This document shows positions 1-5,452 of a stretch of DNA of 5,452 nucleotides, one piece after another. The position numbers were made by a program, and so were the translations under genes. The notes beneath the pieces were generated by a model. That model made no database searches. It worked only from the letters and a program-made list of their open reading frames with translations, and was not told the DNA's origin. The stretch comes from Thermodesulfobacteriota bacterium. GTDB lineage: Bacteria > Desulfobacterota > Desulfocorpusculales > Desulfocorpusculum. Position 1 is the stretch's first letter. The number at the start of each line of letters is the position of its first letter. The stretch is taken from positions 1 through 5,452 of the forward strand of contig JAPWUY010000161.1 in the NCBI GenBank assembly GCA_028275295.1. Reading direction: 5' to 3'.

Positions 1-303
1 ATAATCAATCTCACCATGACAGCCGCATGCGATCTGGGAGGCTACAATGTGAGAGTAAACGCGGTATGCCCTGGCCTCATAGAGACCGAGATGACAAAGC
101 CTATCTTCGATCTAGCCAGGCAGAAGGGAAAGGAATGGAAGCTGGGCAGCCGCTGCGAGCTCAGGCGCTACGGCAGAGCTGAGGAAGTGGCCTATGCCAT
201 TTTGTTTCTGGCAAGCGATGAGGCCAGTTACATAACGGGCCAGGCCTTGCCAGTAGATGGAGGGAACACGGCATCCCTCAACATGCCTGGCATGAAGGTA
301 TGA
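1..303 (+). CDS. Short-chain dehydrogenase/reductase (SDR), C-terminal part
   Basis: The frame is open from the first base and ends at TGA 301-303, so this is the last 100 residues of a gene that starts upstream; the ATG at 16 is internal. The sequence has the classical SDR C-terminal pattern: INLT helix, then NVRVNAVCPGLIETEM (the RVNxxxPGxxxT cofactor/substrate region), then the GRAEEVAYAILFLASDEASYITGQ helix and the closing VDGG. The catalytic YxxxK motif normally sits a few residues before INLT, so it and the N-terminal Rossmann glycine motif lie outside the window. Classical SDRs of this FabG-like type reduce or oxidise a hydroxyl/keto group with NAD(P)H in the cytoplasm. Beside beta-oxidation genes it could act on a hydroxyacyl-CoA or an alicyclic alcohol intermediate, but the substrate is not readable. 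The family call is firm; the specific role is unknown. Confidence 0.93.
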   Translation: MINLTMTAACDLGGYNVRVNAVCPGLIETEMTKPIFDLARQKGKEWKLGSRCELRRYGRAEEVAYAILFLASDEASYITGQALPVDGGNTASLNMPGMKV

Positions 304-440
304 GGGGCCGGGCATCACGGCGTTCCAGAAGGAATTGGCGGAGCCCCACCGGAGAATGGTCGGTGGAGATGAAGCAGTGAGATGAAGGTTTTCCCTCTTT
401 GGGGAGAATCTTGGGAAACAGAGGTCATGGGACCGATACC

Positions 441-447
441 AAGGAGG
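441..447 (+). promoter_or_regulatory. Ribosome binding site that decides the thiolase start
   Basis: AAGGAGG is a full Shine-Dalgarno match. It leaves 7 bases before the ATG at 455, which is ideal, but only 1 base before the in-frame GTG at 449. The ATG is therefore the better start, which shortens the longest open frame by two residues. Confidence 0.8.
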
Positions 448-454
448 TGTGGAG

Positions 455-1657
455 ATGAGAGATGTGGCCATAGTGGGATATCTCAGGACAGCTCTTTCCC
501 GTTCGAGGCCCAATGAGCCTGCCAGGGATTGGTTTCACAAGTTGAGAGCCGACGACCTCCTCGCAAAGCTTTTGCCTGAGGTCCTCAAGAGGAGCCAAGT
601 GGATCCCAAGGAAGTGGACGATTTCATCGTGGGGACCGCTCTGGGTGTGTCGGAACAATGGACCTACGGGGGTAGGTTCCCCATCTTTCTCGCCAACTTG
701 CCCGAGACCATCGCTGCCAAGTTCGTGGACCAACAGTGCGGCTCCTCCATGGCCGCTATCCACATGGGCTTTCTCGAGATCGCCGCTGGATTCGCGGATA
801 CGGTGCTTGTGGGAGGCATGGAGCACATGACCAGGGTTCCCATGGGAGGAGCGTTGCTCCAGAAGGGAGCGATCAGCCCGAATCCGAGGCTTTTCACAGA
901 TCCTGAGCTCAGGCACTGGGACATGGCCAATGCCATGAACATGGGCATGACAGCGGAGAAGCTCTTTTCCATGACCAACTTCACCAAGGAGGAGCTCGAC
1001 AGGTGGGGGGTAAGGGCGCACCAGCTCGCCTCCAAGGCCCAGAAGGAAGGGTTCTTCGCGGGCGAGATTCTTCCCATAGAGGCGGAACAAGAGGACGGAT
1101 CCAAGATCCTGGTGGACACGGATCAGTCCATAAGGGAGGATGCCAAGTTGGAGGACATGGCCAATTTGAAGCCTGCCTTCAAGCCAGACGGGGTGATAAC
1201 AGCGGGTAACTCATCACCTCTGAATGCCGGGGCCACGGCAATGGTCCTGATGGCCAAGGAGAAGGCACAGGCCAAGGGAATAAAGCCCCTGGCATATGTG
1301 AGATCCATAGGCTTCGCTGGGGTGGATCCAACCATAATGGGGGTCGGGCCCGTCCCCGCGACCAAAAAGGCCCTGGAAAAGGCAGGTCTAGAGGTAAAGG
1401 ACATAGACTATTGGGAGATAAACGAGGCGTTCTGCATAGTGGCCCTAAATTGCATCAAGGAGCTGGGAATAGATCCGGAGAGGGTGAATGTCATGGGGGG
1501 CGGAACGGCCATTGGACATCCTCTGGGCGCATCCGGCATAAGGCTCGTGGGGACCCTTGCCAGGATACTCGAGATGAAGGGAGGCCGCTATGGGTGTGCC
1601 AACATGTGCTGCGGAGGAGGCCAAGGGGTGGCCACCATCATCGAGAGGGCAGTGTGA
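455..1657 (+). CDS. Thiolase (acetyl-CoA acyltransferase / 3-ketoacyl-CoA thiolase type)
   Basis: This 400-residue cytoplasmic enzyme has the usual thiolase length and both thiolase halves. It cleaves 3-ketoacyl-CoA with CoA to acetyl-CoA plus a shortened acyl-CoA, or runs in reverse. Numbering from the ATG at 455, the nucleophile is C95 in DQQCGSSMAAIHMG, the NEAF motif has N323, the catalytic His is H355 in GGGTAIGHPLGASG, and the second catalytic Cys is C385 in MCCGGGQG. The 32- and 30-residue spacings from N to H and from H to C equal those of the well-studied biosynthetic thiolase, so it should be active. C386 replaces the usual Val/Ile beside the catalytic Cys. The N323 motif reads NEAFC rather than the more usual NEAFA. 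It is followed 50 bases later by a hydroxyacyl-CoA dehydrogenase, which makes a degradative role likely. Chain length and the acetoacetyl- versus long-chain choice cannot be told from sequence alone. Confidence 0.95.
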   Translation: MRDVAIVGYLRTALSRSRPNEPARDWFHKLRADDLLAKLLPEVLKRSQVDPKEVDDFIVGTALGVSEQWTYGGRFPIFLANLPETIAAKFVDQQCGSSMAAIHMGFLEIAAGFADTVLVGGMEHMTRVPMGGALLQKGAISPNPRLFTDPELRHWDMANAMNMGMTAEKLFSMTNFTKEELDRWGVRAHQLASKAQKEGFFAGEILPIEAEQEDGSKILVDTDQSIREDAKLEDMANLKPAFKPDGVITAGNSSPLNAGATAMVLMAKEKAQAKGIKPLAYVRSIGFAGVDPTIMGVGPVPATKKALEKAGLEVKDIDYWEINEAFCIVALNCIKELGIDPERVNVMGGGTAIGHPLGASGIRLVGTLARILEMKGGRYGCANMCCGGGQGVATIIERAV

Positions 1658-1707
1658 AAGAGGAGCTGGTCCAGGATAGGGAATGTCACTGAGGTGGAGG
1701 TGGTTCC

Positions 1708-2859
1708 ATGAGGGCAGAGGACATAAAGACTGTGGCGGTAATAGGAGCTGGGGATATGGGCCACGGGATTGCGGAAGTGGCCCTTCTTGCGGGTTACAGG
1801 GTCTTTCTCAGGGATATAGAGGAGCGGTTCGTGAAACGGGGTGTCGAGAGGATAGATGAGAGCCTCAAGAAGCTCCTGGAGAAGGGAAAGGTCACAGAGG
1901 AGCACTACAAGAGGATTCACGGGGAGCTTTTGAAGCCCTGTGTGGATCTGAAAGAGGCTGTGAAGGAAGCCGATCTCATCATAGAAGCCATCCCGGAGAT
2001 CCTCGAGCTCAAGAAGGAGACCTTCAGGGAAATGGATCGGCTTGCCCCAGCCCATGCCATCTTGGCCTCCAACACCTCTACCATGAGCATAACGGAGATA
2101 GGGAGAGCCACCCAGAGGCCCCAAAAAGTCCTGGGACTTCACTACTTCAATCCCGCGGTGCTCATGAGGCTAGTGGAGGTGATAAGGGGAGAGGACACAT
2201 CCGATGAGACCATGGAAGTGGGATACGGCTTTTGCCTCAAGTGCGGGAAAGTGCCCGTAAGGGTGGAGAAGGATGTTCCTGGTTTCATCGTCAACAGGGT
2301 GCAGGCCCCGGGAGGGGTCCTTCTGGGATGCATCCTGGATCACGGTATAGCCGAGCCAGAGGAGGTAGATGCCCTCTTGAGAAAGCTGGGCATGCCCATG
2401 GGCCCTTACGAGCTCATGGATTACACGGGCATAGACATAAACTACCATGCGAGCCTCTATTTCGCCCGGGCAGTCCATCCCGACTTTGCACCGGCCAAGG
2501 CAATAGAGGAGAAAGTGAAGCAGGGACTCCTCGGGAAGAAGACGGGGAAAGGATTCTACGATTGGTCCCAGGGAAGGCCCAATATAGACCTCTCCAAGGC
2601 AACATCCAAAGTGGATCCCATGGACCTCTTGGCCGTACAGATAAACGAGGCCACAAAGCTCATAGAGATGGGAGTTTGCACAGCTGAGGACATAGACAGG
2701 GCAATAGTGAATGGGACTGGAAATGCCATAGGCCCCATGACAGTGGCCAAGAGCCAGGATCCCGAGGCCCTCGCAGAGAGGCTCGAAAGATTGGCTGAGA
2801 GGTTCAATAAGGAGATATTTCGCCCCACCAGGATGATAAGAGAGGGAACCTATAGATAG
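1708..2859 (+). CDS. 3-hydroxyacyl-CoA dehydrogenase (NAD-dependent, HAD/FadB-type)
   Basis: The 383-residue protein oxidises L-3-hydroxyacyl-CoA to 3-ketoacyl-CoA with NAD+, feeding the thiolase just upstream. Residues about 5-190 form the Rossmann domain: VIGAGDMG at 11-18 is the NAD glycine motif and D36 ends the second strand to bind the ribose. The active site is visible as S124 (SNTS), H145 (GLHYFNP) and E157 (RLVEVI), with the standard 12-residue H-to-E spacing, plus N196 in PGFIVNR. Residues about 191-290 are the helical dimerisation domain, with GMPMGPYELMDYTGID and the closing KKTGKGFYDW. A further stretch of about 90 residues (290-383) resembles a second, shortened copy of that helical domain (AEDIDRAIVNGTGNAIGP), making the protein longer than the roughly 280-310-residue single-domain enzymes. 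The ATG start has GGAGG at 1696-1700 with 7-base spacing. It is last in its transcript, before the stem-loop at 2871. Substrate length is unknown. Confidence 0.95.
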   Translation: MRAEDIKTVAVIGAGDMGHGIAEVALLAGYRVFLRDIEERFVKRGVERIDESLKKLLEKGKVTEEHYKRIHGELLKPCVDLKEAVKEADLIIEAIPEILELKKETFREMDRLAPAHAILASNTSTMSITEIGRATQRPQKVLGLHYFNPAVLMRLVEVIRGEDTSDETMEVGYGFCLKCGKVPVRVEKDVPGFIVNRVQAPGGVLLGCILDHGIAEPEEVDALLRKLGMPMGPYELMDYTGIDINYHASLYFARAVHPDFAPAKAIEEKVKQGLLGKKTGKGFYDWSQGRPNIDLSKATSKVDPMDLLAVQINEATKLIEMGVCTAEDIDRAIVNGTGNAIGPMTVAKSQDPEALAERLERLAERFNKEIFRPTRMIREGTYR

Positions 2860-2870
2860 AGGCCCCGAAA

Positions 2871-2908
2871 AGGGGAGCGTTGAGGGAAACGCTCCCCTGA
2901 AAAATTTT
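2871..2908 (+). terminator. Probable transcription terminator after the dehydrogenase gene
   Basis: Twelve bases after the TAG stop there is a perfect 11-bp GC-rich stem: AGGGGAGCGTT (2871-2881) pairs with AACGCTCCCCT (2888-2898) around a 6-base GAGGGA loop. The T-run is short (TTTT, 2905-2908) and lies 6 bases past the stem, so it is not a textbook intrinsic terminator and could also protect the 3' end. Its position between two functional blocks supports termination of the SDR/thiolase/dehydrogenase transcript. Confidence 0.7.
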
Positions 2909-2934
2909 CCCTCGAACTGCCCGGTCAATAAAAT
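2906..2934 (+). promoter_or_regulatory. Weak candidate promoter just after the terminator
   Basis: TAAAAT (2929-2934) matches five of six -10 consensus bases. The only -35 at 17-base spacing is TTTCCC (2906-2911), which matches poorly. If used, it would give a leader of about 190 bases for dctP. It is recorded as a low-confidence alternative to the TTGACA promoter downstream. Confidence 0.2.
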
Positions 2935-3015
2935 GCGCCCTTGATACGGTTTTGTCTCGGCTCAATCGGCCACGTGATGGGGCCCTAGGAGCCCTCTCGA
3001 GGCCCAAAAAAGGAC

Positions 3016-3045
3016 TTGACATCTCGTTAGTGAATATTGTAGACA
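3016..3045 (+). promoter_or_regulatory. Candidate sigma70-type promoter for the TRAP operon
   Basis: TTGACA (3016-3021) is a perfect -35 hexamer in the intergenic region, 110 bases before dctP. The -10 is poor: TGTAGA (3038-3043, 16-base spacer) or TAGACA (3040-3045, 18-base spacer) each match about three of six positions. A strong -35 with a weak -10 that overlaps an inverted repeat suggests a regulated promoter. Transcription would begin near 3050, at the foot of the leader hairpin. Confidence 0.45.
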
Positions 3046-3048
3046 ATA
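3035..3048 (+). promoter_or_regulatory. Inverted-repeat operator candidate (GntR/FadR-like form)
   Basis: TATTGT-AG-ACAATA is a perfect 6-2-6 inverted repeat in an otherwise unremarkable stretch. Its core TTGT-N2-ACAA fits the general GntR-family operator form, in which GT and AC are placed symmetrically about the centre. FadR-type GntR proteins often control carboxylate uptake and catabolism. It covers the expected -10 region downstream of TTGACA, where a bound repressor would block RNA polymerase. No regulator gene is in the window, so the family assignment is inference from form only. Confidence 0.5.
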
Positions 3049-3053
3049 GACAC

Positions 3054-3110
3054 TTTTTCGCCCGCAATGGGGGTCTGAGAGATGTCCTCATTTCGGGCGC
3101 GAGCGAAAAA
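3054..3110 (+). other. Structured 5' leader hairpin upstream of dctP
   Basis: CGCCCG (3059-3064) pairs perfectly with CGGGCG (3094-3099). After one C/T mismatch the helix continues as AATGGGGGT (3066-3074) with GTCCTCATT (3084-3092), including three G-U wobbles, closing a 9-base loop (3075-3083). Outside it, TTTTT (3054-3058) can pair with an A-run (3106-3110) across a 6-base bulge. The 3' side is followed by A residues rather than T, so it is not a terminator on the + strand. It ends about 18 bases before the RBS and would sit at the very 5' end of an mRNA started near 3050. Stabilising the mRNA or modulating translation are possible roles; neither is shown. Confidence 0.5.
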
Positions 3111-3130
3111 AAAGCGCAAGGAGGAGAGCC

Positions 3131-4210
3131 ATGTGCATTGAGTGCAACGAGGCAAGAAGAGGGTTTCTCAAGGGAATCGCCCTAGGAGGCATAGCTCTCG
3201 GTGCAGGACTCATTCCCAAAGGAAATCTGTGGGCTGCTTCCCTCAAGTTGAAATTCAGCACCTGGCATCCTCCTGTGAGCAGGGAGACCAAGACCGTTTG
3301 GATCCCCATGTTGGAGAAGCTCAAAGAGAAAAGCAAGGGAGAGCTCGACTACACCATGTACGCTGGAGCCGCGCTGGGGAAGGCTCCAGAGCACTACGAC
3401 ATAGTGGCCAAGGGCCTCTCGGATCTAGGTTACTTCACAGCGACTTTCACCCCTGGGAGGTTTCCCCTGACAGATGTCCTTTCCCTTGCGGTTTGGGTGG
3501 ACGGTAAGGACATCGCAGCGGACATAGGCAATGCTGTTTACAACCGAATCCTCAAGGACGAGTTCAAGGACGTGAAGGTCCTGGAGATAAATGGCTGCAT
3601 CCAGTCATTCATATGGACCAAGAAGCCCGTCTCCACCATGGAGGATCTGAAAGGTCTCAAGATAAGGACCCCGGGGGGACATCAGACCAACTACGTCAGG
3701 GCCCTCGGAGCAGAGCCAGTTTTCATGCCCCCTGGAGATGTTTACATGGCAATCGAGACAGGGACAGTGGATGGGATCTGTACATGTCCCCCCATACTCC
3801 TCGCCTTCAAGCTCCAGGAGGTGGTGAGACACTGTGTGATCTGCACCTTCGGGTGCGTCTCAGAGGGTGTGGTCATGAACATGAGCACCTGGAACAAGCT
3901 CTCCGAGGAACAGAAGAGATTGGTCGACGAACTCTGTTCCAATCCCTTCAGGACATCTGGCGGTCTCACAAGGGAGCAGTACCCCCTGCTCCTCGATGAG
4001 ATAGGAAAGGCGGGTGTCAAATTTACCGAACTTCCCAAGGACGAGGCCAAAAGGTGGTACCAGGTCTTTCAGGATGTGACCAGAAAGTGGGCCTCGGACT
4101 TGGAGGCCAAAGGTCTCCCAGCCAAGAAGGCCGTCGCCATAATGAACGAGGAGTGCGAAAAGAGGGGAATAGAGCTTGTGGCCTGTCCCCCGGAATTCAA
4201 GAAGATCTGA
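3131..4210 (+). CDS. dctP: TRAP transporter substrate-binding protein, DctP family, Tat-exported
   Basis: The 359-residue periplasmic binding protein captures a carboxylate-type ligand and hands it to the DctQM permease. The N-terminus has a twin-arginine signal: ARRGFLKG (8-15), a hydrophobic Ala/Gly/Leu/Ile stretch to about 28, and likely cleavage near LWAA-S (33-37). It therefore appears to be exported folded through Tat. The mature part shows DctP landmarks: FSTWHPP near 42-48, MYAGAALGKAPEHYDIVAKGLSDLG (76-100), and MEDLKGLKIRTPGG (170-183), where R179 is the conserved ligand-carboxylate-binding arginine. MPPGDVYMAIETGTVDG (199-215) and WNKLSEEQK (254-262) follow. It is oddly rich in cysteine: C2 and C5 in the signal, then C156, C217, C219, C235, C238, C241, C269, C342 and C352. 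RBS AAGGAGG (3118-3124) stands 6 bases before the ATG. dctQ follows 69 bases downstream. The ligand is unknown; the upstream acyl-CoA genes suggest an organic acid. Confidence 0.95.
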   Translation: MCIECNEARRGFLKGIALGGIALGAGLIPKGNLWAASLKLKFSTWHPPVSRETKTVWIPMLEKLKEKSKGELDYTMYAGAALGKAPEHYDIVAKGLSDLGYFTATFTPGRFPLTDVLSLAVWVDGKDIAADIGNAVYNRILKDEFKDVKVLEINGCIQSFIWTKKPVSTMEDLKGLKIRTPGGHQTNYVRALGAEPVFMPPGDVYMAIETGTVDGICTCPPILLAFKLQEVVRHCVICTFGCVSEGVVMNMSTWNKLSEEQKRLVDELCSNPFRTSGGLTREQYPLLLDEIGKAGVKFTELPKDEAKRWYQVFQDVTRKWASDLEAKGLPAKKAVAIMNEECEKRGIELVACPPEFKKI

Positions 4211-4279
4211 GGGAAGGAGAGACAGGGGGACATCGCTCCTGGAGAAAGGGCGAGCCACCTAGAGGGGGAAGATTCCAGA

Positions 4280-4765
4280 ATGAGAAGGGTGAGTTCGGCG
4301 ATCCACACCTGTAGCTACTTCATGTGCTTTGTGGGGATGCTCTTCGCCATCCCCCTCATGCTCCTCACGGTTGCCGATGTCCTGGGAAGGGCCTTTCTGG
4401 ACAAGCCCATACCAGGGAGTTTCGAGCTCTCCGAGTACATGCTCTCCGTGCTCATACTTTTCGGTGCCGCTTACACCCAGCAAGTGAAAGGACACGTTGG
4501 GGTCACCTACCTCACGAGCAAACTATCCCCCAGAGGCCAAGCCCTGTGTTCCCTCATCACCACAGGGGCGAGCCTTTTCATAGTATCGATCCTCGTTTGG
4601 CAGGGATATGTGGATGCAGTTCAAGAGAGGGCGGTATCGGACCAATTGAGAATACCCCAGTGGCCTTTCAAGATGCTCGTCGCAATAGGCGGAGGCCTTC
4701 TGTGGCTCGAGCTCGCCTTGGACTTCGTGGAAAGTGCACGTGAGGCTTTGGGAAAGGGGAAATGA
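4280..4765 (+). CDS. dctQ: TRAP transporter small permease subunit, DctQ family
   Basis: The 161-residue inner-membrane protein has four predicted helices at about 12-34, 49-67, 88-108 and 129-149, the family's normal size and topology. Recognisable DctQ features are VADVLGRAFLDKPIPGSFELSEYML (31-55), a QVKGHVGV segment (68-75) after helix 2, and RIPQWPFKMLVAIGG (124-138) leading into helix 4. DctQ pairs with DctM to form the sodium- or proton-driven permease that accepts ligand from DctP. The frame is open upstream to the dctP stop but contains no other start codon, and a purine-rich GAGGGGGAAG (4262-4271) serves as RBS about 8 bases before the ATG. Its TGA overlaps the dctM start, implying translational coupling. 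Confidence 0.93.
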   Translation: MRRVSSAIHTCSYFMCFVGMLFAIPLMLLTVADVLGRAFLDKPIPGSFELSEYMLSVLILFGAAYTQQVKGHVGVTYLTSKLSPRGQALCSLITTGASLFIVSILVWQGYVDAVQERAVSDQLRIPQWPFKMLVAIGGGLLWLELALDFVESAREALGKGK

Positions 4766-5452
4766 GCCCAGTTGCCATAGGGATCCTAGGTAGCCTCCTC
4801 CTCGTCGTGTTGCTGCTTCTGGGGATGCCCATAGCCTTCATGATGATGCTCGTGGGATTCCTGGGCATATGGCACCTCACCTCCTTGGAGGCCGCCCTCC
4901 CAGTGGTTTCCAAGACCCTCTATGGTGTCGCAGCCCATTACCCTTACACCATTATCCCCCTTTTCATCCTCATGGGTGGATTCGCTGGGGCTGCTGGAAT
5001 AACCAGGGAACTGTACGAGACCTTCGACAAGTGGTTCAGGAGGCTTCCTGGAGGCCTCGGGGTTGCGACCATCGCCGCTTGTGCTGGTTTTGCAGCGGTC
5101 AGTGGATCTTCAGTTGCAGCGGCGGCGGCCATGGGAAATGTGGCCCTGCCGGAGATGAGGAGATTCGGCTACCTTCCCAGGTTGGCAACAGGGGTCGTGG
5201 CAGCAGGAGGGACTCTCAGCTTCCTCATCCCTCCGAGTCTGGGCTTCGTGGTCTACGGGATGCTCACGGAGCAATCCATTGGGAAGCTTCTCATCTCCGG
5301 CATCTTCCCAGGGTTGATATTGGCCGCGAGCTACGCTGCCATCGTGATCATTTGGGCGAAGGTGAATCCCAAGGCTGCTCCAGCATCTCCCGAGAGGGTG
5401 AGCTTCTGGGAGAAGATCCGTTCCCTGAAGGGGGTGTGGGAGACCACCTTGG
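4762..5452 (+). CDS. dctM: TRAP transporter large permease subunit, DctM family (3' end missing)
   Basis: The ATG at 4762 overlaps the dctQ stop as ATGA, and the frame stays open for 230 residues to the end of the window; the family is usually about 425-430 residues, so about half is seen. The visible half is very hydrophobic and carries strong DctM signatures. These are an N-terminal helix (3-25), IPLFILMGG (65-73), GFAAVSGSSVAAAAAMGNVALPEM (109-132), GYLPRLATGVVAAGGTLSFLIPPSLGFVVYGMLTEQSIGKLL (136-177) and SGIFPGLIL (179-187). The SGSS and LIPPS segments correspond to the two helix-breaking hairpin regions of this ion-transporter-type subunit, which form the sodium and substrate site in characterised TRAP permeases. 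A purine-rich RBS (GGGAAAGGGGA, 4750-4760) lies inside the end of dctQ. The cut is caused by the window edge, not by a mutation. Confidence 0.95.
   Translation, partial: MSPVAIGILGSLLLVVLLLLGMPIAFMMMLVGFLGIWHLTSLEAALPVVSKTLYGVAAHYPYTIIPLFILMGGFAGAAGITRELYETFDKWFRRLPGGLGVATIAACAGFAAVSGSSVAAAAAMGNVALPEMRRFGYLPRLATGVVAAGGTLSFLIPPSLGFVVYGMLTEQSIGKLLISGIFPGLILAASYAAIVIIWAKVNPKAAPASPERVSFWEKIRSLKGVWETTL

Noticed and set aside
346..366. Inverted repeat CCACCG / CGGTGG in the gap before the thiolase gene
   Set aside because: It is only a 6-bp stem with a 9-base loop and no T-run. The 304-454 gap otherwise shows no clear promoter, terminator or gene, so I do not call it functional.
356..385. Nine-codon ATG frame between the SDR and thiolase genes
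   Set aside because: There is no ribosome binding site, no recognisable leader-peptide residue bias and no attenuator downstream.
425..1090. Long open frame on the minus strand inside the thiolase gene (221 codons)
   Set aside because: It is fully overlapped by a gene with complete catalytic motifs, and its His/Gly/Pro-rich translation matches no fold. It is a shadow of the + strand coding.
2170..2928. Long minus-strand open frame across the dehydrogenase gene and terminator (252 codons)
   Set aside because: It lies opposite a clearly real gene, has no start context, and runs through the terminator stem-loop.
2980..3005. GGGCC / GGCCC inverted repeat before the A-run in the intergenic region
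   Set aside because: It is five base pairs with a 16-base loop and is followed by A residues, so it is not a terminator on the + strand. On the minus strand the T-run would precede the stem.
2952..3185. Open frame of 77 codons across the intergenic region into dctP
   Set aside because: It overlaps the promoter, the leader hairpin and the first 55 bases of dctP in another frame, has no good RBS, and its composition is unlike a protein.
4211..4279. Possible stem-loop between dctP and dctQ that could lower permease expression
   Set aside because: Only 4-bp matches (TCGC/GCGA or GCTC/GAGC) are present. It is too weak to call.
1..5452. CRISPR arrays, tRNA/rRNA genes, insertion-sequence ends or phage genes
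   Set aside because: No regularly spaced repeats, no clover-leaf or rRNA-like segments, and no transposase or terminal repeats were seen on either strand.

Overview
The window reads as bacterial chromosome. Genes are closely packed, all lie on the + strand, and have AAGGAGG-type ribosome binding sites. Arg AGG/AGA and Ile ATA codons are frequent. CoA-thioester beta-oxidation genes next to a TRAP transporter suggest an anaerobic, carboxylate-oxidising bacterium, perhaps a sulfate reducer or syntroph of the Desulfobacterota. That placement is inference from gene content and protein flavour; no marker gene is present.

Left part (1-2908) is a catabolic block. It holds the C-terminal 100 residues of a short-chain dehydrogenase/reductase (1-303), a 150-base gap, a complete thiolase (start revised to 455; 455-1657), and a complete 3-hydroxyacyl-CoA dehydrogenase (1708-2859). 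A perfect 11-bp stem-loop (2871-2898) follows and probably ends the transcript. Thiolase and dehydrogenase are the last two steps of a beta-oxidation turn. The hydratase, acyl-CoA dehydrogenase and CoA ligase needed for a full pathway are not in view.

Middle part (2860-3130) is a 271-base non-coding region. After the terminator it contains a consensus TTGACA -35 element, a perfect 14-base inverted repeat of GntR-operator form (TATTGT-AG-ACAATA) where the -10 should be, and a long imperfect leader hairpin (3059-3099) just before a strong RBS. This looks like a regulated promoter with a structured 5' leader.

Right part (3131-5452) is a tripartite TRAP transporter in the order dctP-dctQ-dctM. 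It has a Tat-signal substrate-binding protein with unusually many cysteines, a four-helix small permease subunit, and a large permease subunit cut by the window end. dctQ and dctM overlap by ATGA. The natural reading is that the transporter imports a carboxylate that is activated to a CoA ester and degraded by the upstream enzymes. The substrate cannot be read from sequence. I see no clearly new biological system. The most unusual items are the cysteine-rich Tat-exported binding protein and the operator/leader arrangement in front of it.
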